Assembly (NCBI GenBank): GCA_030272585.1
Contig: BSYQ01000005.1
Location: 1,426,001-1,490,000, forward strand
Direction: 5' to 3'
DNA: 64,000 bases
Source: Bryopsis sp. KO-2023
Taxonomy: Eukaryota > Chlorophyta > Ulvophyceae > Bryopsidales > Bryopsidaceae
How positions within the stretch are numbered: position 1 is the stretch's first letter; each line of letters begins with the position of its first letter. Below the pieces are notes generated by a model that searched no databases, was not told the DNA's origin, and was given only the letters and a program-made list of their open reading frames with translations. The position numbers and the translations under genes are program-made. Of this stretch, positions 1-9,100 are shown one piece after another.

Positions 1-91
1 AGTTCCACCTATTGAGTATCCAAAAACGTACAGAAGATTAGGTTTCTTTTTTATTCTTTCCCTTTATGAAAATTTCTTGCGGGTTATTTGA

Positions 92-301
92 TTGCTCGAA
101 GGGGATGAACACCTTGAGGGCTTGGCATCCTTTCAGCGTAATTCTCAACTGCTGGATGTGCATGGAATTTCCATTTTAGACAATCCATTGGGACCAAAGC
201 TCTGGCGATTTTCTCAGCGTTCCGTCGCTCGTGCAGGGAACGTCGCACAAAACCCTATCGAAGCTCAGCACATTCTGCAACAACCAGCAATATGCACTTA
301 G
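92..301 (+). CDS. possible terminal exon of an unidentified gene
   Basis: An open stretch of about 69 codons ends in TAG at 299-301. Its composition is protein-like (acidic start, then a mixed hydrophilic sequence) and unlike the AT-rich, homopolymer-rich DNA around it. There is no good ATG, so if real it would be the last exon of a gene that begins left of the window; a CTCGAAG acceptor-like site sits near its start. I recognise no domain. It could equally be chance. Confidence 0.2.
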   Translation: MLEGDEHLEGLASFQRNSQLLDVHGISILDNPLGPKLWRFSQRSVARAGNVAQNPIEAQHILQQPAICT

Positions 302-648
302 TGTTTTTTTTCTTTCTGTTTTCAACAATAATTAGAATCCGGACAAGCACGGCAAAAACAAAAAGGCAAAAATAGCTGGATCCTCCAATGCTACTACTGG
401 CAACAACAGGAGCACTGTCTCAAAAGAAATCCGAAAACACAGGAATATCTGGAGGGCTTGCTAGGTCAGGGTCACTTACTCACCCGCTGAAGATTAAGAA
501 AAAAGAAGAGAAAAAGAGAGGAGAGGGGGGGGTCTTTTTTCTTTTTTTTGAGAAAAATGTGGACGCGGATTTGTACCCCAAAGAATAGAACGGCCTCACA
601 ACATGTACAAAGAAAAGCGGAAAACAATAGAAATCTAATAGTAATGAT
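302..648. other. AT-rich flank, no gene seen
   Basis: Simple A- and T-rich sequence with a short G run near 525-532. It is the left flank of the chromovirus insertion and carries no recognisable gene or RNA. Confidence 0.5.
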
Positions 649-653
649 AATAG
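649..653. repeat. target-site duplication of the chromovirus (AATAG)
   Basis: AATAG at 649-653 directly before the 5' LTR is repeated at 10708-10712 directly after the 3' LTR. Confidence 0.9.
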
Positions 654-663
654 TGATACCAGC

Positions 664-711
664 TGCTGACGTCCAGGGACGTCAGACGTCAAAGGCGTCA
701 TGCATCTGACG
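664..711. promoter_or_regulatory. cluster of TGACGTC/GACGTCA motifs in the LTR
   Basis: Within about 50 bp there are several copies of GACGTC, plus related GCGTCA and CATCTGACGTC forms, some palindromic. The cluster is repeated in the 3' LTR at about 10204-10251. TGACG/ACGTCA is the core bound by bZIP factors, so this is a plausible LTR enhancer. Function is inferred. Confidence 0.45.
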
Positions 712-769
712 TCTGTGAAGCGTCAGATGCATCCCCGGTGAATGACAGCATCCTCCCAAGGAGGTACTA

Positions 770-794
770 CCGTAAGTTGCTGAATAGAAGCCCG
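770..794 (+). repeat. left terminal inverted repeat of the pogo-type transposon
   Basis: Twenty-five bases beginning CCGTAAGTTGCTG are the exact reverse complement of 3013-3037. Confidence 0.93.
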
Positions 795-1349
795 CGGCAA
801 ATACAAGCCCGGTGCAAATAGTGGTCCCCTGTCAGACCGCGACGCGACATGGCATAAGCCCGGTGCAAATACAAGCCCGGTCCACCTGCTCGCAAAATCA
901 ATCGATTAAAAAATTTAAACGAAAAGTCTCCTGGTCCTATTTCGCTATTTCGCTGCGACCCATCACCACCCTCGAAAAAAGCTTGCCACCAGTTTGGTCG
1001 CCCATTTCATGACGGCCACAAAAGAACCCGAGCGGTTGCGCGGCTGCGCAGCTGCGCGGCTACGTGGCTAAGCAAAGTGGGAAAACTTGTGGCTGGCTGC
1101 CCTTTCACGATGACCACGAAAAACGCTGGTCGTTGAACGACTTCCCAAAAGGCCAAGAAAAACTCGTGGCTGTGCCTTGCCACACTTCTCACCACAAGAA
1201 TCGTTCTTGGCTATCGCGTTCCCACCTTCCTGCTCTACAAACCAATAAAATATGCCTTGCTAAAACCGAAACAACTCTTTCTGGCCACTTGCGCACCTTG
1301 CACCTTGACGCGCGACTTACTCGCACAAGCTAAGAAACTCTGATTCGTT

Positions 1350-2867
1350 ATGGAATCGACACGAAAGGAACGCCAAGACCAAGAGTCGTCAACACAACGT
1401 TTGGTGGAAGCAGCCACAGAAAAAAAAGCGCGAAAGTCTATTCCCTTGCGTGTTAAGGCCGCGGCTGGACGAGAATATAGGGATGCTCCAAGGGGAAAAA
1501 AGGGAAAAGTGTTGGAGAAGTACAAGTCTTTTTTTAACGATGAACGGAGCATTCGAAGGCATGCGAAACGCGTGGAAGAGTACGAGGAAAATATCAAACA
1601 AGGGGGGAAGTCCCGAGTTAAAGGTGGTGGTTCAAAAGGATTAGTCCCAAAGCTATTAAAGAGAGCGATTGCAGATCACATTGATGTTGCCAGACAGGAA
1701 GGAACTCCAGTTTCGTTTCGTTGGATAAAAAGAAAAGCAATAAAACTTGTGACGCTCATGAAAGAGGAATTAGTGTTGGAAATTCAAGACGCTAACGTTT
1801 TTCAAGCGCTTGTGAATTTCAAATTCCCGAATTGGTGGATCAGTCGATTTCTCCGACATCATGGCTTTAGTGTTCGTCAACGAACACACGTGGGGACCAA
1901 CCCGCCAGAGCACTACAACGAGATTATCAAAGTGTTCTTGCAAAGCTTGAAAGAAAAGTGTGCCAGCCTGGGGGTTCAAGACAAAGACATCGACCAAGTC
2001 TTGTTAAACTTGGACGAGACAGGAATTCAAGTGGGCGACGGATACAAACGCACTGTGGACAGGGTCGGAAAAAGAACAATACATGTGAAGACTACGAAAA
2101 ACAGCAAGGATCGGGTTACTGTGGGATTGTTGTGCTCCGCAACCGGAAAAAAGTATCCGCCTTGCATAATATTCAAGGGAAAAAAAGGAGCCAGAATCCA
2201 CAAAGCGATGAAAGCTTTGGAGAAGGAGTATGCGGGAAAGGTTATTATCCAAGTAAATGCAAATGGTTGGATGACGGAGGAATTTTTGTGCGAATACTTG
2301 CGGGCGGTTTTCAAGAGTCGTCTTCCTGGGACTCTTTCATTTGGGCCGCGACAAAAATTGATGTTAACCATGGATAATTTCTCCGCACACAGCGGGGAGG
2401 CTTGTTCGAAACTTTTGAAGGACATTGATATCGAACCGATATTCTTTCCCCCGAACTGCACGGGATACATCCAGCCTTTGGACGTTGGAGTGAACAAGAG
2501 TTTCAAAGCCACATTTGTCGACAAACTCACTACGTTTTTGTTAGACAATGATGCGAACCCATCACGAGAGATGATCGTGGAGTGGATCGTCTCGACTTGG
2601 AACGAGTTTGATCCACAAATCATACGGAATGCCTTTCGACATTGCTTATTCAATCCAAATGGGATTGACACCAGTATTATGCCAAATGCACTCAGGAGTG
2701 TATTGGACGCTGATCCAATCTCGGCGATCCAAGAGTCGCTTGAAAGGTTGAAAGTCACGGAGAATACTTCGGTGGAAGAAGCGGATGTTGGTTCGTTGGA
2801 TGGAAGTTCAGATGGTGTTGAAGAAGACTGGGAAAATTATTTGGATGACGTGTTGGAAATTGTTTGA
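1350..2867 (+). CDS. pogo/Tigger-like DDE transposase
   Basis: A 505-residue single-exon protein that would cut and paste the surrounding element in the nucleus. Residues about 90-180 form a basic helix-turn-helix region ending in WWISRFLRHHGFSVRQR, as in the CENP-B/Tc5-type DNA-binding half of pogo transposases. The catalytic DDE_1 core follows: first Asp in LNLDETGI, second in LTMDNFSAH, and the third acidic residue in PPNCTGYIQPLD, a hallmark of pogo/Tigger enzymes. The C-terminus is acidic. The frame starts at the ATG at 1350, ends TGA, has no internal stop, and AATAAA lies just after it near 2888. It lies between the element's own inverted repeats. Confidence in the family is high; activity is untested. 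Confidence 0.93.
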   Translation: MESTRKERQDQESSTQRLVEAATEKKARKSIPLRVKAAAGREYRDAPRGKKGKVLEKYKSFFNDERSIRRHAKRVEEYEENIKQGGKSRVKGGGSKGLVPKLLKRAIADHIDVARQEGTPVSFRWIKRKAIKLVTLMKEELVLEIQDANVFQALVNFKFPNWWISRFLRHHGFSVRQRTHVGTNPPEHYNEIIKVFLQSLKEKCASLGVQDKDIDQVLLNLDETGIQVGDGYKRTVDRVGKRTIHVKTTKNSKDRVTVGLLCSATGKKYPPCIIFKGKKGARIHKAMKALEKEYAGKVIIQVNANGWMTEEFLCEYLRAVFKSRLPGTLSFGPRQKLMLTMDNFSAHSGEACSKLLKDIDIEPIFFPPNCTGYIQPLDVGVNKSFKATFVDKLTTFLLDNDANPSREMIVEWIVSTWNEFDPQIIRNAFRHCLFNPNGIDTSIMPNALRSVLDADPISAIQESLERLKVTENTSVEEADVGSLDGSSDGVEEDWENYLDDVLEIV

Positions 2868-3012
2868 TTTGAAACAGTTGTAAGAATTAATAAAATACAG
2901 ATTCGATTATCTCTCTTGCAGTGCAAATCGATGTGCTATAAGCCCAGTGCAATTAGTAGCCCTGTTGCAAATAGTAGTCCCCTATCCTTGACGCGGTGCA
3001 ATGCTATAAGCC

Positions 3013-3037
3013 CGGGCTTCTATTCAGCAACTTACGG
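3013..3037 (-). repeat. right terminal inverted repeat of the pogo-type transposon
   Basis: Reverse complement of 770-794, followed by the duplicated TA at 3038-3039. Confidence 0.93.
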
Positions 3038-3441
3038 TACTGAACTACAAGGAGGAAACCACCGTAAGAGCACAGAGTCAAGACAGTGGTTCGATCAATC
3101 AGATTAGGACTTGCGAGACTGAGGTTCCGGGTTCGAGTCTGAGTGGGAACGTGCTTTGGTCTGGACCTGTGTGTGAGTGTGTGAGTGAGTCAGGAGTAGA
3201 ACTGGCGGCTGTGAGTCAGGGTAGTGGGAGTGTTACGGGTGGTTAGTCACCCTCGGGAAAGTTGAACTGGGAGTTGAAATGATGGGACGCTTGATGTAAC
3301 CTTGCTTTTCAGTGATCTGTGGTGTGACCCCGAGTCTGTGACCCGTGCGATTTTTGTGTGACCGTTCCGCCGCCGCCTCACTCTTTTCCGAGATAGGAGA
3401 CGTCGCTCGCGGACGTTAGTCCTCCCGAGCGATAACATTTT

Positions 3442-3453
3442 TGGTTTCGGAGC
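3442..3453 (+). other. primer-binding site of the chromovirus
   Basis: TGGTTTCGGAGC starts four bases after the 5' LTR end. It resembles the initiator-Met primer site of plant retroelements (TGGTATCAGAGC) with two differences. The second LTR element in the window has the same 12 bases next to its own LTR. Confidence 0.7.
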
Positions 3454-3908
3454 CCGAAGGAACCGACTGGACTGGAGCTCTCCGCTGGTTTGACCAGCAG
3501 GTTTGTTCGAGGCGCTTAACGCCAGTCGTAAGGTCGTGGGAAAACGGAAAAAGGCAAACGCAGTGAACGGGAAAAAAAAGGAAAACGTGTGGTAGCAACG
3601 TTGGAAAAGAAGCACACCCATAAAAAGAGAGAAAAGAGGGTGCCAACGTTCAGTCGTGTGACAGGACGTTGGGGAAAAAGGTTACCCTGTAACCTGCGTC
3701 GCTGTCAGCGAACTGTAGTACTCAGGTTCGAAGGGTTAGAGTCGGACGTGAAGGGGTATAGTAGTATTACGTATAGTAACTCTCACGGCAAGGGCACGTG
3801 GGTTATCCGTTCACAGTTCGGTAAGGACAGGTCGTGGCGCGAAAGTCAACGGTCTACAGTTGACAGTAACCGTTGCCTGGAAAGTCAACTGAAAGTCAAG
3901 CGACCAGA

Positions 3909-6155
3909 ATGGCTCTGGTTCCGGTCGTTACAGAAAGCGACATGGTCGCGATAAGTGACGAAGTCATGGAAGGGTCAGAAGTGCAACCAATGGTGCACCA
4001 GCAAATTCAGAATATACAGATTAACGGTTCTGATCACACTGAAATGCAAAGACAGATTGAGGTCTGGGGTGGAACAGTAACCAACCACCTCCAGCAATCA
4101 TTGACCTCCATGCAGAATCAGGTTCAACAAGTCCAGGTTGAACTCTATACACACAGAGAGCAAGCAGAGCTACATCAGTCAACTCTAAAGGAAGAGTTGC
4201 AGTCAGCTTTAGTGCACAGTTTGGAAGAACAGAGTCGAAAACTACAGCAGACGCAGGAGCTACATGCAAAGGACTTTTATCAAAGCCTCACTGCAAATAC
4301 AAACACTCAACTGAAGGACCTTGGTGAACAGTTGAGAAGTACAGGAAAAGATCATGCTGTGGGCATGGCTCAGTGGAAAAATAAGAACCAAACAGAGCTG
4401 GAACTATTCCAGAAGAAGCAGTTAGCTCTTCAGGAGCAACTGATGTTGGTTCAAAAGAAACAACAGGAAGATATTAATGCCCAATTATATGAAGTGTCTC
4501 AGCACATGCAAAGAATGCAAAAACAGTTGATGGAAGAGAGGGAGAGTATGACAAACACAATGACTAGCATACTGCAAGGAGAATTGGACTCCTATCCTGC
4601 AGTCATTCAGAAAATGGTAGCTACAGCAGTGGATGAAACCACCACAGCTATTGAGGACAAGTATAACAATGCTGAAGGACAGAAAGCAGATCTAGAAGAG
4701 ACTAGATGGGCTTTAACTGATCCAGAATATCAGAAAGCAGTTGATGGCTGGATGAAAGATGGAATCCTGAGAACACCTATTCCTCCACAAGTGATGCAAG
4801 TGCATATGATGCAAGCAACACAAACAGTACAGAATACAGAGGAAGGAGAAACTGAGGGACAAACTCAGGATATCCCAACATCTGGTCAGCCACCAGTACA
4901 GCAAGTTATACCTGCCACAAGTACTGGAGCAGTACCTCCAGGACCCTCTTCTTCAGGTCTAATAGACCTCACTTCAGGACAACAACTGTCCATGGGTTTA
5001 CCACCCCCTCTACTGCAACCACCAGCAGTAACTATAGCACCTCCAGCTACCTTTACTGTAGGCACTACCCCAGCACCATCAGGAATGGGAATTCGACCAC
5101 CAAATCCCTTTGAACAGTTAACAAGTCAAAGAGCATCCAGTGGTGGTGCACCTGGAGGAAATCCAGGGGATCCAAATGGATCAAATGGACCAAATGGCCC
5201 AGACAGACCAGGCATGCCTAGAGCATCTGGTTCTGGACATCCAGGGCCAGGGAATGGTGGTGATGGTGGTGGAGGTGATGGAGGAGGTCCCCCAGGAGGA
5301 GGACCACCTGATAGAGATTCTAGTGGTACATCAGGAGGTTCAGGACAAGGTCCTGATAGACCTTACAGCAAACAGATTAAGCTCACTCCCCCAGAGAAAT
5401 TCACTGGAGATGAAAGGATATCTGCAACAGAGTGGATATTGGGAATAAAAAGATGGTTGCAGAATCAGCACATCTTAGAGAGAGACTGGTTATCCTGTTT
5501 TCAGTCACATCTCCAAGGAGATGCACTTAGCTGGTTAAACCTGATGGATATACAGATCATGAATCAGGAAAAAGCAGAGTATGCTAGCTGGCAAGAGTTC
5601 ACTCAAGAACTAAGGAATGTTTTTGAGCCAGTCTCCCTAATAGAGACTGCCAGAAAACAATTAAGAACTCTAAGGCAGACTGGAACTGCCTTAGGCTACA
5701 TCAGACTCTTTAGAAAACTGATGTTTAGACTCCCCAACCTGCCTCAGGAAGAAAGGTATGCTGCCTTTGTGGATGGGCTAGCAGATAGGAATATGCAAGC
5801 ACAGGTTATGACCCTGTGTGATGGGGATCTGGATAAGGCCATCCTCACAGTCCAAAGACTCTCTGCCACTATAGGCAGTAGAGGTGGCACTACTAGCAGC
5901 TTTAGAGGCAGAGGTAGAGGGAGGGGAAGATTTGGACAGAGAAATACACAGATGTCAGCAATGATGTCTGCTGCAACATCACAACTGCCTCCTGCAGCAA
6001 ATTCAGTTAAGGCTGTGCAGCAGAGAGGTCAGATGGGATCTAGGCCCTCAAGGGGAGGATCCTTCAAGTGTTTTCTATGTGGAAGCACAGAGCATGGGGT
6101 GAGACAGTGTCCCAAACTGTCCCAAGCTCAGAAAGCCCTGAAGAAGGGAAACTAA
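3909..6155 (+). CDS. gag: Gag polyprotein of the chromovirus
   Basis: About 748 residues, taken from the ATG at 3909 (MALVPVV). The open frame extends 12 codons further upstream but only to a TTG. Residues about 40-260 are Gln-rich and coiled-coil-like. A Pro/Gly-rich low-complexity stretch follows (about 300-490), then a capsid-like region (LTPPEKFTGDERI onward) typical of Ty3 Gag. An Arg/Gly-rich basic patch precedes one CCHC zinc knuckle, CFLCGSTEHGVRQC, near the C-terminus, expected to bind RNA. The stop TAA at 6153 directly follows a GGGAAAC slippery heptamer, so a fraction of ribosomes should continue into pol. It would form the cytoplasmic virus-like particle. Confidence 0.92.
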   Translation: MALVPVVTESDMVAISDEVMEGSEVQPMVHQQIQNIQINGSDHTEMQRQIEVWGGTVTNHLQQSLTSMQNQVQQVQVELYTHREQAELHQSTLKEELQSALVHSLEEQSRKLQQTQELHAKDFYQSLTANTNTQLKDLGEQLRSTGKDHAVGMAQWKNKNQTELELFQKKQLALQEQLMLVQKKQQEDINAQLYEVSQHMQRMQKQLMEERESMTNTMTSILQGELDSYPAVIQKMVATAVDETTTAIEDKYNNAEGQKADLEETRWALTDPEYQKAVDGWMKDGILRTPIPPQVMQVHMMQATQTVQNTEEGETEGQTQDIPTSGQPPVQQVIPATSTGAVPPGPSSSGLIDLTSGQQLSMGLPPPLLQPPAVTIAPPATFTVGTTPAPSGMGIRPPNPFEQLTSQRASSGGAPGGNPGDPNGSNGPNGPDRPGMPRASGSGHPGPGNGGDGGGGDGGGPPGGGPPDRDSSGTSGGSGQGPDRPYSKQIKLTPPEKFTGDERISATEWILGIKRWLQNQHILERDWLSCFQSHLQGDALSWLNLMDIQIMNQEKAEYASWQEFTQELRNVFEPVSLIETARKQLRTLRQTGTALGYIRLFRKLMFRLPNLPQEERYAAFVDGLADRNMQAQVMTLCDGDLDKAILTVQRLSATIGSRGGTTSSFRGRGRGRGRFGQRNTQMSAMMSAATSQLPPAANSVKAVQQRGQMGSRPSRGGSFKCFLCGSTEHGVRQCPKLSQAQKALKKGN
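6146..6152 (+). promoter_or_regulatory. -1 ribosomal frameshift site, GGGAAAC
   Basis: The heptamer is read G GGA AAC TAA in the gag frame, the canonical X XXY YYZ arrangement. One step back gives GGG AAA CTA AAA GAG, exactly the pol frame, which is open through this point. The site is immediately 5' of the gag stop. I could not fold the RNA downstream to test for a pseudoknot. Confidence 0.8.
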
Positions 6156-9100
6156 AAGAGGAGGCTAGTGTTGGGTCAGCTAAGCCTCCAGATGATATTG
6201 AAATGAAAGAACCCACTACAAAAACACCAGCCTCACTAAATGATGGTGTTCAAGAGACACCTGTGGTTGCAGCCCCTATTGCAACAGAACAGGAAGCATA
6301 CACACTGGATGGGGTCACTCCAGGAGTGTTAATTCAAAAGAAAAAGCAGTCTCAAAAGAGAGTGGATAAACAAACAGAGGCCACTGTGAGTTTACCCACT
6401 AGAGTGGAAAGAAATGTTGAGGGAAAGGAACCAGTTCAGACTGCAGTAGCTCAGGCTACAGCAGCATATAGAGGATATGAACTGGCAGGATTTATTGGTG
6501 CAAAGAAAGCTACAGCATACATTGATACAGGATCCACTGCTAATTATATTAGCATGGATGCAGTCAAGGAACTGGGACTGCAATACAAACCACAAGAAAC
6601 TCCTGTTAAGTTTCTAGATGGTACAGAAAGGAAATCAGTGGGGAGATGTTATGGCATCCCATTTGTCTGTGGAAAGATCCAGCTCTCATTTGATGCTGAT
6701 GTCTTTCCAGACAGTAATCACCCAATTCTGCTGGGATTGCCCTGGCTTATACACTACAATCCCAAAGTGGATTTTAAGTCAGGAATAATCACAGTCAACA
6801 AGGGCAGAAAGAGTGTAAAATTACCACTCTCAGTGATGCCTGAATATCAGCTCAAACCTACTGGAGCTATAGAACTTTCCTTTTGTTCTAGTGGCAGAAT
6901 CAAAAGACAGATAGAAAAAGGGGAAATCAAACACATCATCATGGTGGTGATCAGGCCAGAGGATGAATCAAAGACTGGAGTAGAAACAATCCCAGAACAA
7001 AGGGAAGGGGATGATCTACAGAAAATCCTGCAGGAGGATATGGATCCCAGGATTAAGGAAGTACTGACTCAGTACAGAAAAGTATTTGCAAAAGATTTGC
7101 CTAAGGGTGTACCTCCTGTCAGACTGGGTCATGAATTCAGGATTGATCTGGAGGAGGGTACAGAACCCATGTATAGACCATTATACAAACTGTCTCCTCT
7201 TGAGTTAGATGAGGTTAAAAGAGAGTTAGATTACCTGTTGGAGATGGATTTCATAGAACCATCACAATCACCATTTGGGGCACCAATCCTGTTTGTCCCT
7301 AAGAAAGATGGAGGGCTCAGGATGTGCCTGGATTACAGATGGCTCAATAAGAAAACCATCAAAAATAGATACCCTCTGCCCTTACCAGAGGAGATGATAG
7401 ACAGGGTACATGGGGCAAAATATTTCACTAAGATTGACCTGAGATCAGGCTACTGGCAGATGCCTCTAAGGGAGGAGGATAGGCCTAAGACTGCCTTCAG
7501 AAGCAGATTTGGACATTATCAGTTCAAAGTGCTTTCCTTTGGACTTACTAATGCTCCAGCACAATATATGAACATGGTGAATGATATCTTCAAGGATATG
7601 TTGGATTTATTTGTGCTGATTTTCATTGATGACCTTCTGATCTATTCCAGAAGCATCTCTGAGCATGTAGAGCATCTGGCAGCAGTCTTAGCCAGGCTAC
7701 AGAAGTATAGTCTATTTGCAAAGGCCACCAAAAGTGAAATCTGTGTAAGGGAAACAGATTTCTGTGGATTTTGGTTAAGTAAAAAGGGGATCTCAGCAAT
7801 GGATGTGAAAGTTAAGGCAATCAGGGATTGGAAGCCCTTAAAGACAGTTACAGATGTCAGGAGTTTTCTAGGGATGGTTTCCTTCTATAGGAGATTCATC
7901 CCAGACTTTGCAAAGATAGCAGGCCCTCTGCATGACTTAACTAAGAAGGATGTTATGTGGGAGTGGGGATCTGCTCAGGAACAAGCTTTTCAATCACTCA
8001 AAACTGCATTGATGGGGAAATCAGTTCTGATCCATCCTAATCCAGTGAAAGATTACACTGTGATTAGTGATGCATCTGGGGAAGCAACTGGAGGAGTCCT
8101 CTGTCAGGATCATGGCTCTGGATTACAGCCCATAGCCTTTTGCAGTAGAAGATTATCAAAGTCAGAACAGAACTACTCAGTCTATGAAAGGGAATTACTA
8201 GGGATAGCCTACTGTTTGATGCAGTGGAGACATTATTTAGAAGGCTGCCCAGGACTGGTTACAGTCTTTACTGATCATCAGCCTTTAACTAATTTCATGG
8301 ATCAAAAGATGATGTCAAGGCCTCAGGCCAGATGGCTGAGAGCAGGACATTTCCTCAGCATCAAACCAAAGATTCAGTACATCCAGGGGAAACTGAATCT
8401 GGTTGCTGATGCACTATCAAGAAGTCTTCCAGCAGAGCAGGAACTCAAAGTAGTGAGTTCATTACAACCCAGCACAGAAGAAATCACACTGTGGGAGCAA
8501 GCAACACTAGCGGATGTTGAGATCAAAGACATCTACAATCAAGTACTGAATGGGGAGAGAATTCCAGGCCATGGAATTAATGAATCAGGATTATTGATTT
8601 ATCAAACTCAGGATGGACTCATGAAGTTATGGGTACCTCAGGAACTGAGGATGAAAGTCCTTACAGAAGGACATGATAATCAAATCTCTGGACATCTGGG
8701 GATAGAGAGAACTCTGGAGCTGATGTCCAGGAAATACTACTGGAATAATATGAAAAAGGATGTCCAGGAATATGTCAGGACATGTGAGGTTTGCCAGCAA
8801 ATGAAGCCTGAGTTAAGAGCTCAGAAGGGATTGCTGCAACCTATTCCAGTAGCTGATAAGAAATGGGATCAGATCACTACTGATTTAGTGACTGATTTAC
8901 CCCCTGTTGATGGATTTGATTCAATTGCAGTGTTTGTTGATAGATTGACTAAGATGGTAAAGTTCATACCCTGCAGTAAAACAATAGATGCACCTGGGTA
9001 TGCAAGGATATTCTTTGATCATATCTTCAGGAATCATGGGATTCCCAGTGTGATAATCAGTGATAGGGACACTAGATTTGCTAGTAAATTTTGGCAGGAA

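Larger units (their letters stand above)
770..3037 (+). mobile_element. complete pogo/Tigger-type DNA transposon
   Basis: The element is 2,268 bp with perfect 25-bp terminal inverted repeats (770-794 and 3013-3037, starting CCGTAAGTTGCTG) and a TA target duplication (768-769, 3038-3039). It encodes one intact DDE transposase. Removing the element and one TA restores the LTR exactly. Motifs related to AAGCCCGGTGCAAAT recur in direct orientation near both ends, possibly as transposase-binding sites. All parts look intact, so this copy may be autonomous. Confidence 0.95.
654..3437 (+). repeat. 5' LTR, interrupted at 768-3039
   Basis: 654-769 plus 3040-3437 rebuild the same 514-bp sequence as the 3' LTR. 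The break lies at a TA, duplicated at 768-769 and 3038-3039 around the nested transposon. The U3-like left part holds a cluster of TGACGT motifs. The right part runs to ATAACA at 3437. Confidence 0.95.

Noticed and set aside
6111-6117. CCCAAAC as the gag-pol slippery site
   Set aside because: It is read CCC AAA C in the gag frame, not X XXY YYZ; GGGAAAC at 6146 is in the right register.
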